From: M3007 sp043764095
GTDB taxonomy: Bacteria; Bacteroidota; Bacteroidia; Chitinophagales; Saprospiraceae
DNA: 64,000 nt
Assembly: GCA_043764095.1 (NCBI GenBank)
Contig: JAYUKX010000141.1
Span: forward strand, 62,001-126,000
Reading direction: 5' to 3'
Shown here: positions 51,430-61,183 of the stretch, piece by piece
Layout of the letters: every line of letters begins with the position of its first letter
How positions within the stretch are numbered: position 1 is the stretch's first letter
The notes under the pieces: generated by a model
Told to the model about the DNA's origin: nothing
The model's database searches: none
The model's input: only the letters and a program-made list of their open reading frames with translations
Made by a program: the position numbers and the translations under genes

Positions 51430-53670
51430 ATGTATAAAAAAATAGCATTAAAGACATTGATTGTCTTTCTTTTATCCAATATAGTCAATACCCTTGTTGC
51501 ACAAAAAACAAGTATTTTTGGTATTGTTACCAATGAAAAAGATGAATTACTGACTGGTGCTTCTGTGTATTGGAAGGATCGTAAAAATGGTACGAATACC
51601 GATATAGATGGCACATTTAGGTTGCCCGCACGTACAAAACCGGATTCTTTGGTGGTGCAATATGTCGGTTATAATGTGGTTACTATTGAGGTATTGCCCG
51701 GAGAAGATAGTCTTTGGGTCGTTATTCAAGGTATTACAGCATTGCAGGGGGTTGATATCACAGAACAGCGTTTTGGCAACTCAGTAAGCACACTCGATCC
51801 GCGCAATATAGAAAGTATCAATGGGCGAGAATTGCGAAAAGCACCTTGCTGTAATTTATCGGAAAGTTTTGAAACCAATGGCACTGTCGATTTGGCTTTT
51901 CCAAATGCTGTAACTGGCGTAAAAGAAATTCAAATGCTGGGTTTACGCGGTATTTACAGCCAATTTTTGCTAGAAAACAGACCTACATTGAATGGTATTG
52001 CCACACCGTTTGCGTTTGAAATGGTGCCTGGATCATGGTTAAGTGGTATTCTTTTGGCGAAAGGAGCCAGTACAGTTGTCAATGGCTACAGCGGAATGAC
52101 CGGGCAAATCAATGCAGATATTGTAAAACCGCTGACGGATAAACCGTTGTTTGTCAACCTGTTTACTTCTACGGAAGGCCGTGGAGAAGCCAATATTCAT
52201 TTGAATAAAGTAAAAAATGATAAAACCGCTAATGGTTTATTATTACACGGGTCGTTTGTCAAAAATAAATGGGACAGAAACAACGATAATTTTTACGATA
52301 TGCCCAATCGGCATCAACTAAATGCGCTTTACCGGCACCAATACCAAGGCGATAAAGTGTGCTATCAATTTAATGTTCAAGCACTAACGGATCAGCGTTT
52401 GAGTGGACAGATTAAACCTATTGAAGGCCAAAATCGTCTTTTTGATGTCAATCAACGCAATGAACGCATAGAGGCTTGGGGAAAATTTGGATTCGAGGGC
52501 CTTGGCGGGAAACCTTACCAGCAATTGGGCAATATGGCCTCCACATCATGGCACCGCACCGATGCGAATTATGGCCCCAATATTTGGAAAGCCACTCAGC
52601 AATCGGTGTATTGGCAAACCCTCTATCAAAGTATTATTGGGACTACCGACCATAAATATGTGATAGCACCGTCTATTCAGTACGATGATATTAAGGAGGC
52701 TGTGAACGAAAGTAATTTGGATCGCAAAGAATTTGTACCCGGCGTTATGGGGGAATACACTTTTAATCGGCCTAATCTTAAGTTAGGCATTCCCGACATT
52801 ACAGTAGTGGCGGGTGCTCGTTTGGATTGGAATAGCCGTTTCCAACGTTGGTTGTTTACCCCTCGCGCTAGTGTTAAGTACAATTTCACAACGGAGACTG
52901 TGGCGCGTTTGTCGGCGGGCAAAGGATACCGCTCGCCTAATTTAATAGCCGAAAACGTAAGCCTATTGGCCAGCAATAAAGCATTGGTATTTGCGCCTAA
53001 TATGGGTATGGAATCGGCATGGAACTACGGGGTCAATTTTACGCATAATTTCAAATTAGCAGGCAAAAAGGGATCTGTTTCGTTAGATTTGTATGAAACT
53101 GATTTTCAAAATCAAATTGTAGTGGATGTAGATCAGACACCATTGGCCATTAATTTTTATGAAACCAAAGGTAATCGGTCGTTTTCAAAAGTGGCAATGG
53201 TTATGGCGCAATACAATTTTTTCAAGGGCTTTGAAGCAAAAATTAGCGCAAAATACCAAGATGTACGTACCACTTATAGCGATGGTGTATTACGGTGGGT
53301 ACCGCTTACGCCGCGTTTTAGGGGTTTAGTCACTTTAGACTATACCACTCCAAATAAAAAATGGTTAATGAATGTGCGCACACAATTGGTAGGACAACAA
53401 CGTTTGCCCAATAACGCCCAAGTTCCGCATGAATTTACCCATGATTTCCCTACCCATAGTCCGGTCTATTCGCTTTGGAATACGCAAGTTACTTATGTAT
53501 TTTCTAGTAAAATGGAAATTTATTTAGGAGGCGAAAATTTGACCAATTTCCAACAGCACCATGCCATATTGGCTTATGATCAACCAGAAAGCCCTTATTT
53601 TAATGGATCTCAATTATGGGCCCCAATGGGTGGGAATATTATTTATTTGGGGGTTCGTTGGAACCGATAA
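51430..53670 (+). CDS. TonB-dependent receptor
   Basis: I start at the ATG at 51430, which opens the signal peptide (MYKKIALKTLIVFLLSNIV, ending LVAQ). The 746-residue protein has a carboxypeptidase-like beta domain (TGASVYWKDRKNGTNTDIDGTFRLPA), a plug region beginning around GVDITEQRFGNSVSTLDPRNIESI with a Cys pair (KAPCCNLSESFETNGTVDL), and a 22-strand barrel (GKGYRSPNLIAEN, GGENLTNFQQHHA). There is no SusD partner, so it belongs to the siderophore/metal-type receptors. The upstream Cys-rich gene suggests metal uptake, which is inference. Confidence 0.93.
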   Translation: MYKKIALKTLIVFLLSNIVNTLVAQKTSIFGIVTNEKDELLTGASVYWKDRKNGTNTDIDGTFRLPARTKPDSLVVQYVGYNVVTIEVLPGEDSLWVVIQGITALQGVDITEQRFGNSVSTLDPRNIESINGRELRKAPCCNLSESFETNGTVDLAFPNAVTGVKEIQMLGLRGIYSQFLLENRPTLNGIATPFAFEMVPGSWLSGILLAKGASTVVNGYSGMTGQINADIVKPLTDKPLFVNLFTSTEGRGEANIHLNKVKNDKTANGLLLHGSFVKNKWDRNNDNFYDMPNRHQLNALYRHQYQGDKVCYQFNVQALTDQRLSGQIKPIEGQNRLFDVNQRNERIEAWGKFGFEGLGGKPYQQLGNMASTSWHRTDANYGPNIWKATQQSVYWQTLYQSIIGTTDHKYVIAPSIQYDDIKEAVNESNLDRKEFVPGVMGEYTFNRPNLKLGIPDITVVAGARLDWNSRFQRWLFTPRASVKYNFTTETVARLSAGKGYRSPNLIAENVSLLASNKALVFAPNMGMESAWNYGVNFTHNFKLAGKKGSVSLDLYETDFQNQIVVDVDQTPLAINFYETKGNRSFSKVAMVMAQYNFFKGFEAKISAKYQDVRTTYSDGVLRWVPLTPRFRGLVTLDYTTPNKKWLMNVRTQLVGQQRLPNNAQVPHEFTHDFPTHSPVYSLWNTQVTYVFSSKMEIYLGGENLTNFQQHHAILAYDQPESPYFNGSQLWAPMGGNIIYLGVRWNR

Positions 53671-53704
53671 GTAAAGATACATTTTTGAAGATTTGAAATA
53701 ACGG

Positions 53705-53779
53705 AATATGTGCCGAGCCTACGGCTCTCCACTTGCCGGTAGGGGGTAGATTGAGAGCCCCGTAGGCTCGGTACATATT
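53705..53779. repeat. Long imperfect inverted repeat (GAGCCTACGG family)
   Basis: Arms of about 25 nt (53705-53729, TGCCGAGCCTACGGCTCTC; 53753-53779, GAGAGCCCCGTAGGCTCGG) enclose a 23-nt loop after the TonB receptor stop. The paired arms differ by a one-base insertion and one substitution. It looks like a dispersed hairpin repeat of the GAGCCTACGG type, and may double as a terminator, though no T run follows. Confidence 0.6.
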
Positions 53780-53857
53780 TTTTCAATCACAATCAAAAAA
53801 TAAGCAATCCATGGCGAACACCTATCATCAAATCTACCTCTAAACGGTTTTTGCTGT

Positions 53858-53956
53858 CAAATCTTCATTCTACATGACATTTTTTGGGCAAAACCTGAAA
53901 ACATTGTCATGTAGCGTGAAGATTTGTGCATTTTCTTGTTCATAAATGCACAAATC
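53858..53956. repeat. Two overlapping hairpins sharing one strand
   Basis: Hairpin A pairs 53858-53879 with 53905-53926 (22 nt, 20 matched; cores CAAATCTTCA and CTACATGACA). Hairpin B pairs 53921-53933 with 53944-53956 (13 nt, perfect; GATTTGTGCATTT). GATTTG at 53921-53926 belongs to both, so the two cannot form together. They lie 89-187 nt before the metalloprotease ATG at 54045. The remainder of the 374-nt gap 53671-54044 shows nothing further. Confidence 0.6.
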
Positions 53957-54044
53957 TTATTGATATGTCATTTTATACACTGCCGTAACTAAAACCTTTT
54001 ATACATTGCAACCTTCCACGGATAACCTTCTTAAATATCGCGCT

Positions 54045-56522
54045 ATGTTGAGGAATCTTTTACTTTTATTGGTTATTAATATTGTAGTGGTGGCATGTTC
54101 TCCAAAAAACACCGCTATTACTACTACCAAGCCTACACCGCTGGTGTCGCTTGATTCAATCACGGCAAAAACACGCAACCACAAAGCCTTTGCAGGATAC
54201 TTTCCGTATTGGTGGGATGAAAAAACGGGTAAAATTTGGTTGGAAATCAATCGTTTAGACCAAGAGTTTTTGTATGTAAACTCTTTGCCCGCAGGCGTTG
54301 GCAGCAACGATATTGGCCTTGACAGGGGCCAACTGGGAGATACTCGTGTCCTTAAGTTTGTGCGTAGTGGCAACAAAATACTACTCGTTCAGCCCAATTT
54401 GTCTTATCGCGCTAGTAGCCCAAATATAATGGAACGAAGATCGGTAGAAGAAGCATTTGCGCAGTCGGTGCTGTGGGGATTTACGATTACCGCAATGGAT
54501 AAAGACCGTTATTTGGTCGATTTTACGCCTTTTTTAATGCAAGATGCCCGCGATGTCGTCGGTGTTTTATCCGATGCCAAACAAGGTAATTATACCCTTG
54601 ATCCAAGTCGTTCTGCGGTATATTTGGAACGTACCAAAAATTTTCCAAAGAATTCTGAATGGGAAACCACGCTGACTTTCACAGGGAAACCAACGGGCGG
54701 GTATATTCGTTCGGTCACCCCTACCCCATCGGCAGTGACGGTGCGGCAGCATCATTCATTTATCGAACTGCCTGATAACCAATATAAACCGCGCCGTTTT
54801 GACCCGCGCAGTGGTTATTTTGAAACCAGTTGGTACGACTATTCAGTACCCATTAGCCAACCGATTAACCAACGCTATATTGTTCGGCACAGGTTGGAAA
54901 AGAAAGATCCGACTGCGGCCATAAGCGATCCCGTTGAACCTATTATTTATTATATTGATCCTGGCGCTCCAGAACCTATCAAATCGGCATTGATGGATGG
55001 CGCGCGGTGGTGGAACCAGGCATTTGAAGCGGCGGGTTATCGCAACGCATTCATTGTGAAGGAATTACCAGCAGATGCTGATCCGATGGATGTAAGATAT
55101 AACCTAGTACAATGGGTGCATCGTTCCACGCGGGGCTGGAGTTATGGTAGTACAGTGAGCGATCCGCGTACGGGCGAAATCATCAAAGGACATGTTTCAC
55201 TTGGGTCTTTACGTGTTCGGCAGGACTACTTGATTGCGCAAGGTTTGAGGTCTCCTTTTGATAGCGATCAAATCTCAGATGATGTTTCAGAAAAAATGGC
55301 GTTAGCGCGACTCAGGCAACTTTCTGCACATGAAATTGGTCATACGATTGGTTTAGCACATAATTTTGCGGCAAGTATGGACGGGCGGGCATCTGTAATG
55401 GATTATCCACATCCTTATATTACTTTGGATAGCAATGGCGATCTTGACTTTTCAAAGGCTTACGATGATAAAATTGGGGAATGGGACAAACGCGCTGTTC
55501 TGTATGGTTACCAAGATTTCCCCGATGGAGCAAATGAATCGGTTGAATTGGATAAAATTATTCAGGAAAATATCCGCTTAGGTTTAGCGCATATCTCGGA
55601 CGATGGCGCTCGCCCGGCCAATAGCGGACACCCTGATGCTCACTTATGGGACAATGGGAATAGTGCGGCAGATGAACTTTTGCGATTATTGCAGGTGCGC
55701 AACGTAGGATTGAAACATTTTGGTGAAAAATCGGTACCAAAAGGACGTGTAATGGCCGATTTGGAGCGGGTTTTAGTGCCACTTTATCTTGCACATCGTT
55801 ATCAGGTGGAAGCCGTTTCAAAAGTAATTGGTGGCGTCAATTATACTTATTCGGTGAGAGGCGACGGGCAAGCAACAAATACACCTGTCTCTGAAGCAAT
55901 TCAGCAAAAAGCATTGGACGCATTATTGCAAACGTTGCAACCCGATTTCTTGGCATTGCCAGAAAATATTATTCGATTGATACCGCCACAACCCATTGGT
56001 TTTGACCGCGATAGAGAGGTTTTTCAAAGCAATACAGGTGGTTTTTTTGATCCATTGGCAGCAGCAAGTAGTAGTATTGGTTTGGGTTTGGATATGCTCC
56101 TTTTGCCTGAACGACTGAATAGAATTTCGGAGCAACAAGCACGTGGCGCATTGCGGGCATTATCGGTACATACCTTATTGCAAAAAGTACGCAGCACTAT
56201 TTGGAACAATGGGAATAACGCCACAAGCATGGGAGCGGAAATTAGCAGAATTGAGCAGCAATTATACGTCAATAAATTATTGACCATATCCATGTCGGAT
56301 CTGACAACACCCAGCGTAAAAGGTGCTATTTTATTGGAAATCAATGCACTAGAAATTGATCTTAATAAGCGTTTGTCCAATAATTCGGATGTTGAAAATA
56401 ATGCAAATTGGACCTATTTATTGGCTCAAATAAAAAAATTCAGGGAAAAACCAGAGCAATTTAAACCCATACCAACGGTAGTAATTCCTCCTGGACAGCC
56501 TATTGGATGCGACGAAAAATAA
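54045..56522 (+). CDS. DUF5117/DUF4953-type zinc metalloprotease lipoprotein
   Basis: The start at 54045 opens a lipoprotein signal (NLLLLLVINIVVVAC, Cys18); an upstream TTG at 54006 is rejected. The 825-residue protein has a DUF5117-like N-terminal region (GYFPYWWDEKTGKIWLEINRLDQEFLYVNSLPAGVGSNDIGLDRGQ) and a metzincin-type catalytic domain with H429-E-x-x-H433-x5-H439 (HEIGHTIGLAHNF), followed by SVMDYPHP serving as the Met-turn. It is a zinc-dependent protease of the cell envelope; its substrate is unknown. The neighbouring beta-barrel gene starts 26 nt downstream. Confidence 0.92.
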   Translation: MLRNLLLLLVINIVVVACSPKNTAITTTKPTPLVSLDSITAKTRNHKAFAGYFPYWWDEKTGKIWLEINRLDQEFLYVNSLPAGVGSNDIGLDRGQLGDTRVLKFVRSGNKILLVQPNLSYRASSPNIMERRSVEEAFAQSVLWGFTITAMDKDRYLVDFTPFLMQDARDVVGVLSDAKQGNYTLDPSRSAVYLERTKNFPKNSEWETTLTFTGKPTGGYIRSVTPTPSAVTVRQHHSFIELPDNQYKPRRFDPRSGYFETSWYDYSVPISQPINQRYIVRHRLEKKDPTAAISDPVEPIIYYIDPGAPEPIKSALMDGARWWNQAFEAAGYRNAFIVKELPADADPMDVRYNLVQWVHRSTRGWSYGSTVSDPRTGEIIKGHVSLGSLRVRQDYLIAQGLRSPFDSDQISDDVSEKMALARLRQLSAHEIGHTIGLAHNFAASMDGRASVMDYPHPYITLDSNGDLDFSKAYDDKIGEWDKRAVLYGYQDFPDGANESVELDKIIQENIRLGLAHISDDGARPANSGHPDAHLWDNGNSAADELLRLLQVRNVGLKHFGEKSVPKGRVMADLERVLVPLYLAHRYQVEAVSKVIGGVNYTYSVRGDGQATNTPVSEAIQQKALDALLQTLQPDFLALPENIIRLIPPQPIGFDRDREVFQSNTGGFFDPLAAASSSIGLGLDMLLLPERLNRISEQQARGALRALSVHTLLQKVRSTIWNNGNNATSMGAEISRIEQQLYVNKLLTISMSDLTTPSVKGAILLEINALEIDLNKRLSNNSDVENNANWTYLLAQIKKFREKPEQFKPIPTVVIPPGQPIGCDEK

Positions 56523-56548
56523 CATACTTATAAACAAATCATTTCATC

Positions 56549-57196
56549 ATGAAAAAACTCATTCTTGCAGTACTCATCATCCTTCCATTGTTTTTACAGG
56601 CGCAAAACAAATGGGAAATTAACTTATCCGGCTACCAAAATCACAAAATTAGTCCCGTATTTTACGACAACAATAAGAGCGTATTAGGGTTTATGCTCGG
56701 TGGACACTACCATTTGCAGATTAAAGGAAAACTTTTTTTTGTTACAGGACTTGAGTGCTTACAGTTTGGCTCTCATACAAAACTAGACAATAGTCAATTG
56801 CCATCAGAAAATGTAAACGGCCAATATGTGCGCGATCCGTTATTGGACGATGAATTTAAGGACCAACGTTATTTTGTCCAAATTCCTTTTGAATTTCGTG
56901 TACAGTTTCCTACGAAAAAAGTAGTACCCTTTGTACAGGGCGGGATAATTCAAAGTTTTTTGTTAGGTTACCGATATACATCGAAAAGTTATGGGAAAAT
57001 CACAAAATCGTCTGATTTGACTCCGTTTGAGCAAAATGCATTGGGCGCACGACTCTCGGCAGGCTTTGGTGTTCCGCTCTCTACTAATACATCATTGACC
57101 ATCGCTGCCTTTGCCTATTCAGGCATTCAATATTTTAATGCTCGATACAAATACCGCGCATTTGGCCTTAATTTGGGTTACCTTTTTGGTCGGTAA
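56549..57196 (+). CDS. PorT-family outer membrane beta-barrel protein
   Basis: The 215-residue protein has a signal peptide (ILPLFLQAQ) and a PorT-like barrel (GFMLGGHYHLQIKGKLFFVTGLECLQFG, YFVQIPFEFRVQFPTKKVVPFVQGGIIQSFLLGYRY, FGLNLGYLFGR). It is probably an outer-membrane protein of unknown role. It is on the same strand as, and 26 nt after, the metalloprotease gene. Confidence 0.85.
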   Translation: MKKLILAVLIILPLFLQAQNKWEINLSGYQNHKISPVFYDNNKSVLGFMLGGHYHLQIKGKLFFVTGLECLQFGSHTKLDNSQLPSENVNGQYVRDPLLDDEFKDQRYFVQIPFEFRVQFPTKKVVPFVQGGIIQSFLLGYRYTSKSYGKITKSSDLTPFEQNALGARLSAGFGVPLSTNTSLTIAAFAYSGIQYFNARYKYRAFGLNLGYLFGR

Positions 57197-57214
57197 ATTC
57201 ATACCGAGCGTCGT

Positions 57215-57336
57215 TAGTTTTTGTGCATAGATTCATGAGGACGTTGCACGATTTTCATCCACAAAAACTACAAAGTCGAAGTATAATACAACGCGGCGTA
57301 CTACCATAGTCTCGTTTGACTAAAGCAGTACGCCGC
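57215..57336. terminator. Hairpins between two convergent genes
   Basis: Two hairpins occupy the 162-nt convergent gap. TAGTTTTTGTG (57215-57225) pairs with CACAAAAACTA (57260-57270). GCGGCGTACT (57293-57302) pairs with AGTACGCCGC (57327-57336), with an inner TAGTC/GACTA stem. Neither has a strong T run, so bidirectional termination is only probable. Confidence 0.45.
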
Positions 57337-57358
57337 AATTGGTTTGGAACGCAGTATT

Positions 57359-60300
57359 TTAATGTTTTACAACGCGTACAGTTTGCACTTCAGATACGAT
57401 CCGAACGCGCACAAAATACACGCCACTAGGTAGCGTTGGAGTGTCCAAATCAGTGCTACCTCCCCTTAATGTGGTATGCTGATCTGAAATCACTTGCCCA
57501 AATGAATTCAAAATAGTGATTTGTGCAGGTATATCTTCTTGATTATCAATAATAAGTCGAGCGTTTTGTGTAAATGGATTAGGCGCAACGGATGCCGTAA
57601 AACCATTGTTTTTGGGTATTTTTACCAAATCCGAACGATCCTCCGGTTCGACGAATAGCGCGGGTGTCGTAAATGTGGTACTTGGTGAATAAACAGAGGT
57701 ACCACCATTGCTACACGTTACCGCTACTTGTACCTCGTATGTTGTAGAAGAGAGCAAATTTTGGATCGTTACGCCAGGAGCAGGAAGCCCTGTAAACGTG
57801 AACCAATTGATATTGCCCACAGTTCGAACACGTATCGAATAAGAAACGGCTCCGCTTACTGTACTCCAATCGATACGGACGGAACTCGCTTGTACGTTAT
57901 TTGCCATAACGCTTGCAGGAGGATTACATGTAGTTCCTCCGCCATTATTAGTGGTCGTAAACTGCCCATTTGTGTAAGCCGAAGAGTTGCCATTGCAAAT
58001 ACTACGAACGCGGACATTGTAATCGGTCAAAGTTACCAAGCCTGTAATATTAAAACTATTTGTGCTTACTGTGGTTAATGCCCCCCAAGTACTACTACTC
58101 GTTGCCTTCCATTGTATTTGATAAGCGCTTGCACCTGCAACAAGACTCCAATTCACCATGCCACTTACTGTTGTGGGTGTTACGGTCATAGTAACGGGCG
58201 CACCACAACTACCCGACGAAGTCGTCAAAAACGAGGTGGTGATATAAGCCGAAAGTACACCATTGCAAACAGCAGCGACACGGATATTATAATCGGTTGA
58301 AGCACTAAGGTTGGCGATATTATAGCTAGCAGTCGTAACGCTCACTGCCGTTCCCCATACAGCACTGGAGGACGTTTTCCATTGAATGGAATAGGAATTG
58401 GCTCCTGAAACTCCCGTCCACGTAGTTTGCGCACTCAATGATGAAGGTACTGCGGTCAAATTTGTGGGTGTTCCGCAAGATGTACCCGTTCCTGCCGTTG
58501 TAAAGGTAGATGTAGTAAACGCCGATTGCCCAGCAGAGCATACCGTAGCAACCCTTACTTGATACGCCGTACCCGGCACTAGGGATGTAATATTGTAATT
58601 GGCACTAAATGTCGTTTTTAAAGTAACCCAAGCAGTGCTGTTGGTGGCTTTCCATTGTATCCGATAATAGGATGCACCTGTCATACTATTCCAACTTGTA
58701 GCCGCATTGGTTGTGCCAACAGTTACATTAAAATTAGTGGGCAAATTACATGTAACCGCCGTTGCCGCTGTACTAAACAAAGAAACCGTTGGGGTAGAAA
58801 CACCATTAGCACAAGTAGATGTTAAACGTACATCATACGCTGTATTAGTCACTAAATTATTGATCGTATAAGTGGTATTGCTCATTGTTACGGCATTGTT
58901 CCAAGTGGCCGAAGTCGCTAATTTCCATTCTAATGTATAAGTATTTGCACCTGGCGAACTTACCCAGTTGACCACTGCGCTTGTTTGTGCTGGCGTAGTG
59001 GTCACAGTAGGCGATGCGCCACATCCTGCTAGCGGAGCAGTGGTAAATGTACCCGTTGTAAAACCAGATGAAGTACTACCACAAACCGTAGAAACCCGTA
59101 CATTATAGATGGTTGCAGCACTCAAGCCACTAATAGCATAACTATTGGCCGTCACTACTACAGGCGTATTCCAAGTGGTACTTACGCTAGTTTTCCACTG
59201 TACATTATAAGAACTTGCACCACTTACTGCCGTCCACGATGTTTGAGCAGTCGTTGTAGTAATACCAGAAGAAGAAATATTTGCCGGTGCGTTACAATTA
59301 ACGCCTCCTCCGTTGCCCGAAGTCGTAAATGTGGTGGTAGAGAAAGCAGATGTTGCGCCGTTACAAACAGTTGCGACACGTACATTATAGGTGGTTGCAG
59401 CAGATAAGTTATTGATATTGTAACTGTTACTCGTAACAGACACCGCCGTTCCCCACGTACTACTTGTATTGACTTTCCATTGAATGTCATAGGACGCAGC
59501 ACCATTTGCAGTGTTCCAACTCGTCTGAGCGGAAGTAGATGAAGGCTGGGCTGAAAGATTGGTAGGCGCATCGCAGGTGGAGCCGCCACCGCCGCCACTT
59601 CCACCCGAAGCACCTGTAATGAAAAGTGTGCCATTTTTATAATCGGATGAGTTACTACCGCAAAGACTTTGAACAGCTACTTCTATTTCATCATTTACTG
59701 GTAAACCCGTTATGATATAAGGATTAGCCGGGGTGTTAATCGTCGTCCAAGCACCAGCCCCAACTTGCCTATACCGTAGTACATAACCAGTTGCACCATT
59801 AGTTGTCCCCCACCCTATTGTTGCGCCATTTCCAGTGATATTAGTGATGGTTAAGGAGATTGGAGCATCGCAAGCGGCTGTTGGGCAACTGGCAGAAATG
59901 CAAGAAGCATTAGTCACCGAATTACGAATGGTTGTTCCTGGTTGCGGCCCAAAACCATTATTAAAATTGATCCCAATTCCTGTCAAGTGACAATAACTCA
60001 TTATGGTACCACCGTTGGTAGGTGTTGGGCCAGGCGAACAATTGCCTTCTGCTGAAACACAATTATCAATAGGGCCGCCCGACCAACCGCACCATTGTGT
60101 GTGGCGAGAACCGAGGTTGTGCCCCATTTCATGGGTAAATACCTCGACTGTCCATGAATAAACTGGTACATTGCTGTAAGTTGTGGCAATATCGCTAAAT
60201 GCGGCTTTATAAGAAGTACACAATACATCTACATAAGCAATACCACCCAAATTATTACCACCTAAGCCTACTAAATGGGCAATATCGCCATTAAAAGAGG

Positions 60301-61183
60301 TACGAAATGACAAAAATTGATTAAGAACAGTGGCACTACTCGTAGGTGTATAAATATCTGGGGTTGTCCAAACAAAAATCTGAGAGGCGATCGTCGTTAT
60401 TTGCTCATTCGCATAGAGTGTAGCCGTTTGGTTGAACATGCCTAAAAGGTAATTCACCGTTGATTGGATCGAACTGCCTTTGTCTAAAAACAATTCGTTG
60501 TCGGCTTCCATAAATACGCGCACACATTTGGTCACTTCCGGAGTACCGCCACCATGCGTTTCATGCTTGATGGTTGGGGTTGCTTCCACTGCTTCGGTAG
60601 CACAACTAAATGGGTTTTGTACTGTCATTTCATTGGCAGAATACAGAATATAATGGTCGATATTACCGCGATCGGCTAAACGCCCCAGCACTAATTTCCC
60701 TTTATCATTGGTGTTAATTCCACCCATTACTTCGTCTTCAAAGAAACTAATAGCCACCACAGAACGATCATCACCGCGTACAATTCCCCTGTAATGAGCA
60801 CCAGAGATGTACGGGGTTGGTGTGTTGGAACGCTCTGTAATAATCGAGAAATCGTCAGTTGTGATGTCCTTGCGTGTGAGATCAACAAGGATTGTGCTGC
60901 CTTGATAAGGCAATTTAAGCGTTACGTTGTGCGGTTTGTTTTGGCAAATTTCGCCGAGAACAGCGTGATTTAAAGTGAGGAATTGGGCATTGGGAGCAAC
61001 CTTAAGCGCTTGCTGATTTTTTTGATGGAGAATAGTAAACGGAGCAATTGTTGTGATGGCTGGATCGTCCTCAAATTGCGTATAAACGAGGTTTGCAATT
61101 GGTGAAATTTGGGAAAACACCGGACTGGTGCATAAAATAAATAGTGCTCCAAAAAGGAGACGTGTCAACGAAGGCAGTAGCAT
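57359..61183 (-). CDS. Reprolysin-like metalloprotease with eight FN3 domains and T9SS type A tail
   Basis: The 1274-residue secreted protein has a signal peptide (ALFILCTSPVFSQ), a propeptide-like region to ~residue 190, and an M12B/M43-like catalytic domain with H351-E-x-x-H355-x5-H361 (HEMGHNLGSRH) and downstream GTIMSYCH as a Met-turn. Eight fibronectin type III domains follow, each opening with a Cys (CDAP, CDAP, CNAP, CGAS, CNLP, CGTP, CGAP, CNPP) and an SYxxQWK-like motif. The C-terminus is a T9SS type A signal (SVAPNPFTQNARLIID, ITILNSFGQVIS, SGVYFVRVR). It is an extracellular protease, probably degrading protein in the surroundings. Confidence 0.95.
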   Translation of the reverse strand: MLLPSLTRLLFGALFILCTSPVFSQISPIANLVYTQFEDDPAITTIAPFTILHQKNQQALKVAPNAQFLTLNHAVLGEICQNKPHNVTLKLPYQGSTILVDLTRKDITTDDFSIITERSNTPTPYISGAHYRGIVRGDDRSVVAISFFEDEVMGGINTNDKGKLVLGRLADRGNIDHYILYSANEMTVQNPFSCATEAVEATPTIKHETHGGGTPEVTKCVRVFMEADNELFLDKGSSIQSTVNYLLGMFNQTATLYANEQITTIASQIFVWTTPDIYTPTSSATVLNQFLSFRTSFNGDIAHLVGLGGNNLGGIAYVDVLCTSYKAAFSDIATTYSNVPVYSWTVEVFTHEMGHNLGSRHTQWCGWSGGPIDNCVSAEGNCSPGPTPTNGGTIMSYCHLTGIGINFNNGFGPQPGTTIRNSVTNASCISASCPTAACDAPISLTITNITGNGATIGWGTTNGATGYVLRYRQVGAGAWTTINTPANPYIITGLPVNDEIEVAVQSLCGSNSSDYKNGTLFITGASGGSGGGGGSTCDAPTNLSAQPSSTSAQTSWNTANGAASYDIQWKVNTSSTWGTAVSVTSNSYNINNLSAATTYNVRVATVCNGATSAFSTTTFTTSGNGGGVNCNAPANISSSGITTTTAQTSWTAVSGASSYNVQWKTSVSTTWNTPVVVTANSYAISGLSAATIYNVRVSTVCGSTSSGFTTGTFTTAPLAGCGASPTVTTTPAQTSAVVNWVSSPGANTYTLEWKLATSATWNNAVTMSNTTYTINNLVTNTAYDVRLTSTCANGVSTPTVSLFSTAATAVTCNLPTNFNVTVGTTNAATSWNSMTGASYYRIQWKATNSTAWVTLKTTFSANYNITSLVPGTAYQVRVATVCSAGQSAFTTSTFTTAGTGTSCGTPTNLTAVPSSLSAQTTWTGVSGANSYSIQWKTSSSAVWGTAVSVTTASYNIANLSASTDYNIRVAAVCNGVLSAYITTSFLTTSSGSCGAPVTMTVTPTTVSGMVNWSLVAGASAYQIQWKATSSSTWGALTTVSTNSFNITGLVTLTDYNVRVRSICNGNSSAYTNGQFTTTNNGGGTTCNPPASVMANNVQASSVRIDWSTVSGAVSYSIRVRTVGNINWFTFTGLPAPGVTIQNLLSSTTYEVQVAVTCSNGGTSVYSPSTTFTTPALFVEPEDRSDLVKIPKNNGFTASVAPNPFTQNARLIIDNQEDIPAQITILNSFGQVISDQHTTLRGGSTDLDTPTLPSGVYFVRVRIVSEVQTVRVVKH

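Noticed and set aside
57359..59900. Repetitive DNA suggesting a tandem repeat array
   Set aside because: The periodicity comes from eight fibronectin type III domains in one protein.
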